From: CAZLBC01 sp964557575
Lineage (GTDB): Bacteria; Planctomycetota; Phycisphaerae; SM23-33
DNA: 64,000 nucleotides
Assembly: GCA_964557575.1 (NCBI GenBank)
Contig: CAZLBC010000001.1
Span: forward strand, 1 to 64,000
Direction: 5' to 3'
Positions within the stretch are counted from its first letter, which is position 1. Each line of letters opens with the position of its first letter. Under the pieces are notes generated by a model. It worked only from the letters and a program-made list of their open reading frames with translations, did not search any database and was not told where the DNA came from. The position numbers and the translations under genes were made by a program. Below, piece by piece: positions 1 to 8,494 of the stretch.

Positions 1-1
1 C

Positions 2-136
2 GTCATCGACGAGGAGCGCGGCGAACGTCCCGTTCAAATCGAAGCCTTGTCAAAGTCGGAAGCCCGGGATCGGTTGAAGCAGCAATACAAGTTCGTTCTC
101 GAAATAAGCGAAGCGGACAAGAATCCCCGCAGTTGA
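2..136 (+). CDS. C-terminal end of an unidentified protein (partial)
   Basis: This open frame enters from the left edge and stops at TGA 134-136, giving 44 residues. The visible end is charged and helical in character (about residues 15-40 rich in K, E, R). It runs toward the minus-strand gene that ends at 162, so the two converge. A short inverted repeat, ACTAC-TTG-GTAGT, lies just after the stop. No family can be recognised from this fragment. Confidence 0.45.
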   Translation, partial: VIDEERGERPVQIEALSKSEARDRLKQQYKFVLEISEADKNPRS

Positions 137-161
137 CCACACTGACTACTTGGTAGTAACG

Positions 162-803
162 TCAGGGACGAACCCGGATTGTTACGTCGGCGTGCGCCGA
201 CTTGATCCCGTCGTCCACGGTAAACCGGAAGACGAGCGACTTCTGTTCGAACACGCCCGGCGCGATGAACCACGCTGTTTGCTGATCCGAATCCATTATA
301 GAAACGACCGGACCGCTCACCTGCGACCAGCGATACGCCACGTTTTGGTTTTGCGGATCGTAGCCGTGCCCGCGAAGGCCGACCCGGTCTCCTCCGCGAT
401 AGTACGCCCCGTCTGCAATCGTCCCGGCGACCGGAGCGTCCAGACCGTATTCCGGGGACTGCGGACCTTCCGCGCCGTAGAACTGAACATTTCCAGTGTA
501 CGCCGCGTACGCCGACCCGAGTTCGAACATGATCGAGTACGCCTGCTGACCGGGTTTTTGCACCATTGGATCGGGACCGGACATTTCCATGCCCAACAAG
601 TAGAACACGGTTCCCGCCGTGACGGACCATCGGTCGGACGTTTTCAGAGGCGCGAGGTTTGGCTTTGTCGGATGGATGAAGGCGGGTTCGTGCGTATAGT
701 CTCGCGTGAATTGAAACCGCTGACCCCCCAGCGAAACGATGATTCCGCGTCTAAGCAGGTCCGTGAGGCCGAAAAGCTCGTAGATAAGAAGGTCATTCGG
801 CAT
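162..803 (-). CDS. Hypothetical protein with a C-terminal PKD/Ig-like fold
   Basis: 213 residues, with AAGGAG at good spacing before the ATG. The last ~65 residues (YRWSQVSGPVVSI through FRFTVDDG to a closing ADVTIRV strand) match the W-x-Q-xSGP and F.FTV.DG pattern of PKD/K319-type beta-sandwich domains, which are common in phage tail, fibre and surface proteins. The N-terminal ~140 residues are not recognised. No signal peptide or membrane segment is visible. It follows a structured intergenic stretch (832-966). A structural or adhesion role is an inference from the fold only. Confidence 0.7.
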   Translation of the reverse strand: MPNDLLIYELFGLTDLLRRGIIVSLGGQRFQFTRDYTHEPAFIHPTKPNLAPLKTSDRWSVTAGTVFYLLGMEMSGPDPMVQKPGQQAYSIMFELGSAYAAYTGNVQFYGAEGPQSPEYGLDAPVAGTIADGAYYRGGDRVGLRGHGYDPQNQNVAYRWSQVSGPVVSIMDSDQQTAWFIAPGVFEQKSLVFRFTVDDGIKSAHADVTIRVRP

Positions 804-831
804 GTCGCAACTCCTTGGCTTGTAACATTTT

Positions 832-966
832 AGACGTTTATAAAAACGTCTAATCGTGATTCGTCAGTCACTGCGTGTTCACCCGGTTCAGTCGATGAAA
901 ACGATTGAAGTCCGGGTGAACCACGAAGAACCTTGAATGCTCAAGCCGTGAAGTTCACGAATCACG
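832..966 (-). ncRNA. Structured intergenic element, candidate RNA
   Basis: The spacer between the genes ending at 962 and starting at 803 is packed with inverted repeats. An outer 10-bp stem pairs 855-864 with 957-966. Inside it, 877-886 pairs with 912-921 (10 bp) and 932-936 with 941-945. Outside it, an AT-rich 10-bp hairpin lies at about 832-855. Together they can form a three-way junction followed by a hairpin just upstream of a start codon. The outer stem includes the stop codon of the upstream gene. No known riboswitch consensus was recognised. Confidence 0.5.
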
Positions 967-1228
967 TTTCAACAATCGTCTCCACCGTATCGTCCACGCC
1001 GCGAAAGCGGTCGAACACGGCCTGCACGCGGCTCGCGTAATGGTCGGGCGGCGGGGGCAGCGGCTCGATCCGCGACTTGCCGTCGTCCGTGACCTCGACC
1101 AGCCACGCGGCCCCGCACGCGTGCGTCTGAATCTTCGGGGACGCGCAGTCTCCCACGATAACGGTCTGACCGCAGCCGTGGCACGTCATGCGTTGTCGAC
1201 CGACTCGTACAATTCTACCGTTACGCAT
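962..1228 (-). CDS. Small zinc-ribbon-like protein
   Basis: 88 residues if it starts at the internal ATG (MRNGRIVRVG), which overlaps the stop of the preceding small frame in an ATGCGTAA arrangement; a start nine codons upstream is also open. The segment CHGC ... C ... HAC (residues ~16-38) resembles a small metal-binding ribbon. The C-terminal half is acidic. It appears to be translationally coupled to its neighbours. Function unknown. Confidence 0.6.
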   Translation of the reverse strand: MRNGRIVRVGRQRMTCHGCGQTVIVGDCASPKIQTHACGAAWLVEVTDDGKSRIEPLPPPPDHYASRVQAVFDRFRGVDDTVETIVET

Positions 1229-1376
1229 CGTTGTTGTCTTCCTTTTCCGTGTCATCCGGCGACATGGGAAGGCCGACCGTCAGGTTGGTCCCGTCGTCCC
1301 GTGTCGTCGCAACAATCGGTATTTCCACGATTTTTTCGAGAAGGCCGAGCAACTCCGGAACACCTGCGCGCTTCAG
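1221..1376 (-). CDS. Possible small acidic protein with CTG start
   Basis: A 51-codon frame between the TOPRIM gene and the zinc-ribbon gene. It reads like protein (a hydrophobic stretch LLGLLEKIVEIPIV, then an acidic tail ending EKEDNNDA) while the other two frames do not. It has no ATG. The best start is CTG at 1376, overlapping the TGA of the upstream gene and preceded by GGAGAAAGG. It bridges what would otherwise be a 145-bp gap in a tightly packed operon. Modest confidence because of the start codon. Confidence 0.4.
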   Translation of the reverse strand: MKRAGVPELLGLLEKIVEIPIVATTRDDGTNLTVGLPMSPDDTEKEDNNDA

Positions 1377-2303
1377 TCATTGGCCTTTCTCCAGTATTCC
1401 AACGTCTCCACGTCCTCGCGCAAGACGTTTTTATCGACGTCCTCGCACGACTCTGAAAGGCCGTCGATCACGCTTCCCCACTCTTCCGCGATCGTCCGGA
1501 GAACGGCTTTTTGGCGGTTCTGTATCTCGGTGGCCTGCGCCCACAACGCTTCGTCGCGCTTGTTTAGTACGGCGTCTTCCACAAGCGACGCCATGATGGA
1601 AGGTTCCAAGGCATCCAGTTCCCAGCTTTCGGTTCCGTAGCGCGCTTGGTAATCCTTGGCGCGCGGATCGGTCACCTTCGACGGGTTGGGCGGCGGGGTG
1701 TACTGTTGAATCTGGTCCATGTTCAGCGCGATCCGGCGCACAGAGACCATGTTCATCGTGAAAAGGTCCATGCGATCTTGGATGTCCCGCGTCATGTCGA
1801 TGCCGCTCGGGTCGTGGTCGCCGAGATGGATTATGTACGGCTGCTGCCCCCGGTTGGCGTACGAGAGCATGCGCTGCCCGGCCGCCCACACCTCCGACTG
1901 CGATCCGTAACCGCGACACGAGAAGAACGGAACGTCGAGCTTGACGCACACCGACCAGCGCGTCTTTTTCGATCCATACCTCAACCATGTTCGGCTGCGG
2001 CATCCATCGATCGACGGCGTAGGAATCCGCCGCGCTGTGCAAGACGTCTTGCGGAACGTCCCAGTGCGCGTTCTCCCGGACGAATCGCGTGCGGTCCACG
2101 ATCGCTTCCCAGTCAACCAGTCCGGCGAGCCGGGCGTCGGAGATGACACTGGAAAGCCGCTTGTACGACCGCTCGCAGTTGGACAGCCAGTTCCGAGAGA
2201 CGAACTGGTAGTAAAGCTGCCGAAGCGTCAGATCAAAACCCCGCTGCTGGTACGTTTCGATGATCGTGTTCGCCTTGTCGATGACGTCCAGCGTCGCGGC
2301 CAT
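1373..2303 (-). CDS. TOPRIM-domain protein, interrupted by a +1 frameshift
   Basis: Two overlapping frames together give about 309 residues. The first begins at ATG 2303 after a GGAGG site and covers an N-terminal helical/winged-helix region (LTLRQLYYQFV) and the first TOPRIM glutamate (VEVWIEKDALVG). The second continues with FFSCRGYGSQSE and the DxD motif GDHDPSGIDM, ending at 1373. The switch needs one base to be skipped near 1948, and the total length minus one base is divisible by three. TOPRIM proteins of this layout resemble the topoisomerase VI A/Spo11 group. Either a real broken gene, a recoding site or a sequencing indel. Confidence 0.65.
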
Positions 2304-2348
2304 GGTCGGTTTCCTCCAGTTAGTTGTTTCGTTCCCGGTCCGGCAATA

Positions 2349-2377
2349 AAAATATCACGGAGGATTACGATTTACAA
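2349..2377 (-). promoter_or_regulatory. Sigma-70-like promoter
   Basis: -35 TTGTAA (2372-2377) and -10 TATTTT (2349-2354) are separated by exactly 17 bp and point at the TOPRIM gene. Copies of the TTTACAA/CTCGGGAAG element lie directly upstream. Confidence 0.6.
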
Positions 2378-2421
2378 GAGTTTTCTCGGGAAGTTTACAA
2401 GGTTTTTCTCGGGAAGTTTAC
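2367..2421. repeat. Promoter-associated repeat, three partial copies
   Basis: Three tandem partial copies of a ~21-bp element (core TCGGGAAGTTTACAA on the plus strand) overlap and precede the -35 box. Related copies occur near 4015-4050, 8700, 18850, 23840, 55060 and 57555, each beside a promoter. Confidence 0.6.
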
Positions 2422-2951
2422 CTGCCGGAGATTTCCTCGCGACGCCACTGGAAACGGCGGCCAAGCTCAACGAACATCTGGCTGACGCGGGACTCGGTGA
2501 GTCCGATTTCGTGTCCGATTTCCTTCATCGTCGCGCCGCTCATCCGCATCTTGACCATGCCGTTCTCGACTCCGGGCAAAACGGTGTCCACCCAGTCCTC
2601 GACCGCGACCCGGGAATAGCCGTCGTAGGGGGCCGGGCTGCAAACGCAATCGCGCGACCCGGACGGATTCAGGTCTTCGAGATAGACGTCGTTATCCTTT
2701 TTCCGGCGCGCCGAATCCTCTCGGCCGTGTTCCTTTCGCATATAATCGATCGCGCGCTGTTTGACGCGAACGTTGATGAACGTGTCGATGCTCAACCCGT
2801 CGTCCCTGTAATCTTTAAGTTCCCGCCATACGGACAACAGGACCTCGTTGATCAGGTCGTCCCACTCGTGTCGGGGGAGCTTGTTGGCGCAGAACATCCG
2901 CGCGCATTTCTCGATGTAAGCGATGTTGGCGTTGAAGAGTTCGTCTTGCAT
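2418..2951 (-). CDS. RNA polymerase sigma factor, sigma-70 family
   Basis: 177 residues from ATG 2951; the open frame extends upstream but crosses a transcription terminator, so the shorter start is preferred. Residues ~10-75 match sigma region 2 (DDLINEVLLSVWRELK, then RVKQRAIDYMRKE). The C-terminal ~50 residues form a region-4 HTH (SGATMKEIGHEIGLTESRVSQMF). Region 3 is short, as in SigB/FliA or ECF-like factors. It may direct host polymerase to phage promoters; which of the promoters seen here it would use is unknown. Confidence 0.8.
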   Translation of the reverse strand: MQDELFNANIAYIEKCARMFCANKLPRHEWDDLINEVLLSVWRELKDYRDDGLSIDTFINVRVKQRAIDYMRKEHGREDSARRKKDNDVYLEDLNPSGSRDCVCSPAPYDGYSRVAVEDWVDTVLPGVENGMVKMRMSGATMKEIGHEIGLTESRVSQMFVELGRRFQWRREEISGR

Positions 2952-3098
2952 GGGTTTGTCCTCGTCCTCGAATGTTCGCTCGGAGGGCGACGCGTCCAAA
3001 CGCCGCCCTTGGTTGGTTTTTCGGTCCGACTGAAATAGTATGCGCGGTCCTCGCGGGTTCAAGGAAAAAACTCCAGAGTTCTTTCCTTGTCGGTAAAA

Positions 3099-3121
3099 CC
3101 CCCGGGCACCGTGCCCGGGGG
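3099..3121 (-). terminator. Rho-independent terminator
   Basis: Perfect 10-bp stem (3099-3108 with 3112-3121, 3-nt loop), followed on the minus strand by a short T run. It ends transcription of the 3158-3952 gene before the sigma-factor gene. Confidence 0.75.
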
Positions 3122-3157
3122 CTGTTGCGGGCGGGGACCAGCCGCCCTGCTGGAGGA

Positions 3158-3952
3158 TCACAGCTTCTCGGCCGTGGCCGCTTCGCGGTTCCAGATCACG
3201 GTATCCCACTCCGATACCCACGGTTCGTGAAGCGAATTGTAGATGTCGATGCAATCGTGCGCGTCGAATCCGCCCGCGACGGCGATCTCACCGATCCGGT
3301 CGTACTCCATGGCGTCGCGGATCATGCGCCGAAGTTCTTTCTTCGTCCCGTTCCACAGGCCGCAGTCGTCGCCGCAGTGAAAACCGGGGATGACTTCGCC
3401 GTTGATGTTGTAGATCACGACGTTGCGGCCGCGACTGCGAAGAATCGGGAACTCCCGGGAAACGCAGCGTTGCGCGCGGATCGCTCCGTTGTTGTACGCG
3501 GCGGAGACCTTCTCCTTGATCTCCCGCAGGGTCGGCAGGGAATCGTAAATCTCTCCGCTCGACCACTGGTGACCGTGGCGCAGCACGTTGCGCCCGAAGT
3601 ACCGCGAGATCACTTCGCGGGGGCCGTCCTTGCCGGGCACCTTGGTGACCCGGTTGACAACGCCGGAGCGTTCCCGCGCCTTGTGGTCGGACACGCTGCG
3701 GCGGCCGTGCAGGAACGTGTACAGCGCGTCCTCAAACTGGTTGACGTCGCTGAAGTAATGATCCGTGATCCGGTCGCCGGAGTCGGACGCGCTGAACGCG
3801 TACCGGGTGTCCCGGCCGAAACTCCAAATCTTAGCAACGCGCTGGAACGCGTCGGCTTCCTCGTTCGTCAGGTGAACGGGAACGGTCATCCGACCGCTCT
3901 TGAGTCCCTCGATCACCGCTCGGATTCCTTCGTAGGTTTTTGTCTCGATCAT
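3158..3952 (-). CDS. Hypothetical protein
   Basis: 264 residues from ATG 3952, which has a GGAGGAGACAACC leader; an earlier in-frame ATG would include promoter DNA and is rejected. No conserved motif is recognised; the protein is soluble and mixed alpha/beta in character, with two Cys pairs not arranged as a zinc finger. It forms a single-gene unit: its own 17-bp-spaced promoter at 4001-4029 and a strong terminator at 3099-3121. Its promoter leader is nearly the same as those of the SNF2 helicase and the DUF6011-like gene, suggesting shared timing of expression. Confidence 0.65.
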   Translation of the reverse strand: MIETKTYEGIRAVIEGLKSGRMTVPVHLTNEEADAFQRVAKIWSFGRDTRYAFSASDSGDRITDHYFSDVNQFEDALYTFLHGRRSVSDHKARERSGVVNRVTKVPGKDGPREVISRYFGRNVLRHGHQWSSGEIYDSLPTLREIKEKVSAAYNNGAIRAQRCVSREFPILRSRGRNVVIYNINGEVIPGFHCGDDCGLWNGTKKELRRMIRDAMEYDRIGEIAVAGGFDAHDCIDIYNSLHEPWVSEWDTVIWNREAATAEKL

Positions 3953-4000
3953 GGTTGTCTCCTCCAGTGTTGTGGTCTTCGATCCTGTCGTCCGGAAGTA

Positions 4001-4029
4001 AATGTAAAAGATTTGTCGGGGAGTTTCAA
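4001..4029 (-). promoter_or_regulatory. Sigma-70-like promoter
   Basis: -35 TTGAAA (4024-4029) and -10 TACATT (4001-4006), 17-bp spacer, followed by a ~47-nt leader ending in CACTGGAGGAGACAACC before ATG 3952. Confidence 0.65.
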
Positions 4030-4168
4030 GAAAAATATCGGGGAGTTTTGAAAATAAATGCTTGGCGGCCCCCGTGAAAACCCTTGTAACGAGAAGCGGG
4101 AGCATGGTAAAGTTCACATGTGACCACCCGCGTACTTGGCATCGAAGGTGAAAGCGCGGGGACCGGAT

Positions 4169-4197
4169 TTGCGCCGTACCGGGGAATCATCTAAACT
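4169..4197 (+). promoter_or_regulatory. Plus-strand promoter with TAAACT -10 box
   Basis: -35 TTGCGC (4169-4174), 17-bp spacer, -10 TAAACT (4192-4197), then AAGGAGGT before ATG 4219. The same TAAACT box appears in the other two plus-strand promoters. Confidence 0.6.
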
Positions 4198-4218
4198 GCG
4201 CCAAGGAGGTCAAGAGCG

Positions 4219-4725
4219 ATGCAACGCTACCCGGTCCCGACTGAAGACGACTTCGTCGTCGAACTGAACGCGGACAGAAAGCTTTTATGCGACGCGGACG
4301 TTCACCCCGTGCGCGATCAGGTGCAGTCCGTCATCGACGGCCGCCAGCCTCCGCTCGAATGGCTTACCCTGTACAACAGCGCGGACATCGTCGCGGCGTA
4401 CCGACGGCTTCGCGACGCCGTGACGGTCTACCGTGAAACCAAGCGGAAGCTGGCGGGTTCCGGCTGTTGGGTCAGCGTGTCCAACGCGGCGACGGTGCGC
4501 ACCACGCCGGTCGAAATCGCGCAACGCGTAACCGAATGCCGGTGGAACCTCGTCGCCGCCGTCGTCGAAGGGTTGTACGGCGACGCGAAGTACCGCGCCG
4601 CGTCGCTTTGGAACCTGCGGAAGACATTGCTGGTTCGCATGGCGCGCCGTCGGAAGATCAAACGGTACTCCCGCATGCGCAAGCACGAACTGGTGTACGC
4701 GCTGGTCGCCGACGGCTTCGGCTAG
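4219..4725 (+). CDS. Hypothetical protein with Rho-N/SAP-like C-terminus
   Basis: 168 residues; strong AAGGAGG site. The last ~35 residues (LLVRMARRRKIKRYSRMRKHELVYALVADGF) follow the pattern L..LA....I.GYS.MRK.EL..AL of Rho N-terminal/SAP-type nucleic-acid-binding helices, but with a basic insertion. The first ~120 residues are not recognised. It is one of few plus-strand genes and forms a complete monocistronic unit with its own promoter and terminator. It ends at TAG; reading through TAG would add only 11 residues before TAA. Confidence 0.65.
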   Translation: MQRYPVPTEDDFVVELNADRKLLCDADVHPVRDQVQSVIDGRQPPLEWLTLYNSADIVAAYRRLRDAVTVYRETKRKLAGSGCWVSVSNAATVRTTPVEIAQRVTECRWNLVAAVVEGLYGDAKYRAASLWNLRKTLLVRMARRRKIKRYSRMRKHELVYALVADGFG

Positions 4726-4755
4726 AAGGCGGACATCGAACGGTTCGAATAAGCG

Positions 4756-4790
4756 AAACCCCCGGTATTACCCGGGGGTTTCTTTTTTCC
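4756..4790 (+). terminator. Rho-independent terminator
   Basis: 10-bp stem AAACCCCCGG/CCGGGGGTTT (4756-4781) with loop TATTAC, then CTTTTTTCC. It serves the plus-strand gene 4219-4725; the minus strand has weaker T content. Confidence 0.8.
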
Positions 4791-4821
4791 GCGCGTCACA
4801 TGTGTCGGGGGGACTGAACGG

Positions 4822-7800
4822 TTAGTTCGCGCGGAGTTCCTGTTCCTCTTGGCAGTTCGGACCGGAGCAGAACAGCGGGTCTTCGCCGTCCGAACCAACG
4901 TATTCGGACCAGTCAAGCGGACGGATCGCGGCGCGCCGACGGTTGTACTCCTCTTCCGTGATCCCTTCCTGCGGCGACTGCGCGTACACGCCCGCCGCCG
5001 TGTGCGGAAGAAGCGAAACCGATTTCGTAACGGGAGCCAGCGTGGACAACACGTCTTCGATCTGGTCCTCCTCGTGCATCGGGTTGAACCGGTACAGTTT
5101 CATGCCGGTTGAGTCGCTTGTTATCCGTATGGCGGAATCCGCGTACTCCTCGCTTTCGGACAGCGTCCGCAGGATTCGCGGCGCGTCGTGCGGGTCGATG
5201 ATCGGGTCGTGCAACCCGAACAAAAAGCCTTGGAGTTCATCAGAGTTCGGCAACGCTTCCGGCTTCCACGCCTTTGTCAGGACCCACTTCGGTTTGAAGA
5301 AGAGAGTATTTGACACCGCATTATCAGACCACTCCCTTTGCACGAACATGAGGTTCGCGGCCTGCTCCCACAGACTCGCCTCCGTCGCGGGCTTCGCCGG
5401 TCCTTGAAGAACCGGGAACTCGAAGACGAGCGTTTTCGGGTTGACCTTGTCCGGTTCGCAGGGAACCCCGGCGTCCTGCAAGACAGACACGACAGGGGCC
5501 GTCTCGGAGACGCGCACGCGCATCAGCGTGTGGCGGAACGTCGGGTACCCGATCCCGCTGGTCCGGCCAGCCAACTTGGGCGTGGTTCCTCCCGGTTTCA
5601 CGGTCGTGACGCGGATGCTTTCCGGGATACCGGCTTCGGCCGCGAGATCGCGGTTGACTTCACGAATCAAGTTGTAACCGTCTCGGAGCCACCGGGTGAC
5701 CTTGTTGATCGGATGCGCCGCCTTCCAACCGGTCAGGTCGACGAGACCGACCCCGATGCGCCGGTTCCGCGCGACGACGCGGTTCGTTTCAGGAGAGTGC
5801 GTCGGAAGCAGGTTGACGCTGCTGCAGTAGATCGCGGCGTACCGGCACGCGTTGAGCCAGTCTTCGACGGTATTGCACCGCGTCGGGAGCGTCTCGGCGA
5901 TGTTGCACGTTTCGAACGATTCCAAGGGGACCTCGCCGCACTGTTTGGACGAAACCCACACTTCCTTGTCTCGGCCCCCGTCGGTCGTACCCGCGAAACC
6001 TCCGATGAAGAAGCGGTGTGTTTCGTCCACGGTTCCGTTGTACACGTCTTCGTACCCGTCGAACTCCACAGATATAACTTTGTGGTTATACCCGTCGGCG
6101 CGTTTCTCCAAGTCCTTCCACGACTGGAACGGCGAGGACTTCCGGCAGATTTCAGAGGATACCCCGGACGCCCTGCACGCTTCCACCCATTCCATCTTCT
6201 TCGGTGTCCGCCCCAGTTCAAACGACAAGTCCAAGAAGACTGCGATCTGTTGTTCCCGGACGTTCTCCCGGCGCGCGTCAAACGTCTTCTTCCTCCCCTC
6301 ACGGCGTTTCGCGATCAATCCCGGGTCGGAGTTCATCGCGGCCAGCGAGACTTCGTGAGAGGCGTACGCTTGCTCTCTTCGGTTGGACGGTACGATAAAC
6401 GTTTCTCCTGTCGCTTCACAGACCTTCGTGACCATGACGCGCCCGTCAACAATACCCGCTTCCAGCCCGGATTCCAACAGTTCGTGCAACAGCCGCACGG
6501 TACGGGGGTCGCAATCGGAGAAGTCTTCGACTCCCGCCTTCGCGGCGCACCGCTTGGCGAACGCCGTAATCGTTCCAAGTTCAGCCTTCCGGAATTTCGA
6601 GAACGACGTCGGAAGATCGCGAGTGACGGCGTACTCCTGCCATTCTTGCTTCGAAAACCTGCGACCGAGATGCCCGGCGAGGTTCACCCCGTGTTCTAAG
6701 AGCGCATCGTTAGTCACGCCGCAGTATCGGGAATTGCTCTCTCCGTCCGAGTGCTCAGACAGATGCGGGAACTCCGATCGGATTTCGAGGTTTTCAGTCC
6801 GGTTATCCGTTTTGCGGCCGTTTATGTGATGAACATGAAGTCCCTGCCGGGGTTCGATCCCGAAGTGCGCCTGCGCGATCAGCCTGTGTTCAGCGCGCGT
6901 TTCGCCGCCAATTGAGAACGTATTGTACTGATCGGCTCTCGATTCACTGCGTCCGTCCGGGAAGTACCGGCTCAAAATACGGAGGGAGTCCCCGCACGAG
7001 AGTTCTTCGACGGCCTTGGTTTCCTGTCCGCCGCGCAGGTACAACTTGTGGTTCCCCGTCAAGCGCAGGATGTCGCCGCTGTCCAGCACGACCTTGTACA
7101 CCGCGACTTTCTTGCCCGTCGCCCGGGGACGGCGCATCCAGTGGATGCCCAACGATCCGTCCAACAACTCGGTGAAGACCCGGACGTCCTGTCCGGATTC
7201 CGCGAGTTCCCGTATCGGGACGGCTCCCCGTCCGTCCGCCGTCAAAACCAGCGTATCTCCAGTCATACACGGGTTCAACCCGGTCGCCTTGTCTTCCCGC
7301 ACGTTCGACGCTTTTCCGACGCGCAGGCGGCCGCGCTTCACGTTGACCATGTTCAGGTACCCCGGCTCGCCGTTCTTGATCACGCGTTCGGCGATCTCTC
7401 CGAGCTTGGCGAAGTCCTCGGGGGTTTCGAGAATCACGCTGTTGTTCGACATCCATCCGATTTCGGCGCGATCCGGATGCTTTTCGTAGTCCTTCAAATC
7501 GGCGAACGTCGGATCGCTGACCGGGGCCAACGAAATTTCTGCGCTACGCCGGACATTTCCGGCGACAACGCAGCATCCGATCGCGTTGAAGATGTCGACC
7601 TTCAACCGCATGGAATCGTATTCGTGTTCGGGGTCGAGAATTTCCGATCCGGGGTTGATGTTGTTGCGCCATTCGCGGTATTTGCGGAAGTACGTTCGGA
7701 TTCTCTCGTGCAGTTCCTTGAGCGGGCCGGGACCGGAAGCGCGTCCGCCGAATCCCCGGATCGGCGATCCCTCCGGACGGATTTCAGAGTAGTCGAACGT

Positions 7801-8454
7801 CCACTTCGGCTGGTCCGGGCGAAGATACGAGTCAATCAACCGTTGAACGGATTCGCACCAGCCTTCCCGGCTGTCCGGGATCACGTAGGTTTCTTCGTTT
7901 TCCTCGGGAGGTTCGACGACCTCCGTCAAGTCGTTGCGGTACGGGCGGAATCCGACGCCCACGCCGTTCATCAGGGCGTCCATCGTCCAGTACGCGGCTT
8001 TTCCGATGTTTTCCCTCACCTCGACGAAGGCGCAGTTGAACAGGGCCATTCCGCCGCGTTCGTAGATGTAATCGGTGCCCATCGCCCACAAGCCCCGGCC
8101 CGGCGGCATCCATTCCATCTTGAACGCGGAGACCGCCATTTTGTACGCGGTCTCCTGCCATTTGTCTTCGTCCCATCGGATGCGGTTCCGAATGTAATGG
8201 TTCTTCCGGATGGACAGAACGCCTTCGATCACGCGCTTGATCACTTGCCACCAGCGTTCCTGCCCGATCTGGACAGGATCGCCGTTTTCATCGCGGACCA
8301 GCTCTCCGGTATCCCGGTCGCGGTCCCAAACAGCGCGTGAATACGTGCGGTAAAAGACGAACTCGCCGATTTCCCCGAAGTCCGGTTCCATCGTACGGAG
8401 ATTGTAAACGGTCGATTCGGCGAGGGTGAAGCGGTTTTCTTTGGGTACGAACAC
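4822..8454 (-). CDS. nrdJ: Class II (B12-dependent) ribonucleotide reductase with intein
   Basis: 1210 residues from GTG 8454 (GGAGG seven bases upstream); without the intein about 767, the size of monomeric RTPR-type enzymes. It reduces ribonucleoside triphosphates to deoxyribonucleotides using adenosylcobalamin. Visible landmarks: the N-terminal block FVPKENRFTLAESTVYNLR, GMALFNCAF with the first redox cysteine, NP|CGEVPLESFETCN with the radical-site region, and a C-terminal cysteine pair (FCSGPNCQ) for re-reduction. An intein of 443 residues splits NP from CGEV, directly before the active-site cysteine. The gene is monocistronic with a good promoter at 8495-8523. The phage thus supplies dNTPs without an oxygen-dependent enzyme. 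Confidence 0.92.
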   Translation of the reverse strand: MFVPKENRFTLAESTVYNLRTMEPDFGEIGEFVFYRTYSRAVWDRDRDTGELVRDENGDPVQIGQERWWQVIKRVIEGVLSIRKNHYIRNRIRWDEDKWQETAYKMAVSAFKMEWMPPGRGLWAMGTDYIYERGGMALFNCAFVEVRENIGKAAYWTMDALMNGVGVGFRPYRNDLTEVVEPPEENEETYVIPDSREGWCESVQRLIDSYLRPDQPKWTFDYSEIRPEGSPIRGFGGRASGPGPLKELHERIRTYFRKYREWRNNINPGSEILDPEHEYDSMRLKVDIFNAIGCCVVAGNVRRSAEISLAPVSDPTFADLKDYEKHPDRAEIGWMSNNSVILETPEDFAKLGEIAERVIKNGEPGYLNMVNVKRGRLRVGKASNVREDKATGLNPCMTGDTLVLTADGRGAVPIRELAESGQDVRVFTELLDGSLGIHWMRRPRATGKKVAVYKVVLDSGDILRLTGNHKLYLRGGQETKAVEELSCGDSLRILSRYFPDGRSESRADQYNTFSIGGETRAEHRLIAQAHFGIEPRQGLHVHHINGRKTDNRTENLEIRSEFPHLSEHSDGESNSRYCGVTNDALLEHGVNLAGHLGRRFSKQEWQEYAVTRDLPTSFSKFRKAELGTITAFAKRCAAKAGVEDFSDCDPRTVRLLHELLESGLEAGIVDGRVMVTKVCEATGETFIVPSNRREQAYASHEVSLAAMNSDPGLIAKRREGRKKTFDARRENVREQQIAVFLDLSFELGRTPKKMEWVEACRASGVSSEICRKSSPFQSWKDLEKRADGYNHKVISVEFDGYEDVYNGTVDETHRFFIGGFAGTTDGGRDKEVWVSSKQCGEVPLESFETCNIAETLPTRCNTVEDWLNACRYAAIYCSSVNLLPTHSPETNRVVARNRRIGVGLVDLTGWKAAHPINKVTRWLRDGYNLIREVNRDLAAEAGIPESIRVTTVKPGGTTPKLAGRTSGIGYPTFRHTLMRVRVSETAPVVSVLQDAGVPCEPDKVNPKTLVFEFPVLQGPAKPATEASLWEQAANLMFVQREWSDNAVSNTLFFKPKWVLTKAWKPEALPNSDELQGFLFGLHDPIIDPHDAPRILRTLSESEEYADSAIRITSDSTGMKLYRFNPMHEEDQIEDVLSTLAPVTKSVSLLPHTAAGVYAQSPQEGITEEEYNRRRAAIRPLDWSEYVGSDGEDPLFCSGPNCQEEQELRAN
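5941..7269 (-). mobile_element. Intein with HNH endonuclease in ribonucleotide reductase
   Basis: Residues 396-838 of the host protein. N-terminal block A is CMTGDTLVLTADG, block B GDILRLTGNHKLYL (TxxH), an HNH motif HHINGRKTDNRTENLEI with a downstream H lies near one third, and block F is GYEDVYNGTVDETHRFF. The C-terminal junction is unusual: the intein ends in Lys-Gln before the +1 Cys instead of His-Asn. C-terminal Gln is known in a minority of inteins. Removing it restores the conserved NPCGE site. Confidence 0.88.
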
Positions 8455-8494
8455 GGGCGGGCCTCCAAACGGTTGATGTTGCGCACAATCCTGT

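Noticed and set aside
2952..3254. Long N-terminal extension of the sigma factor
   Set aside because: It would translate through the terminator at 3099-3121 and has no recognisable sigma sequence.
4219..4725. TAG at 4723 as a recoded sense codon giving an 11-residue extension
   Set aside because: Possible with the suppressor tRNA, but a terminator follows closely and nothing in the extra residues supports function; kept only as a test case.
4729..4760. GGTTCGAAT-like sequence near 4740 as a plus-strand T arm
   Set aside because: No complementary acceptor or anticodon arm surrounds it; it is the end of a gene followed by a terminator.
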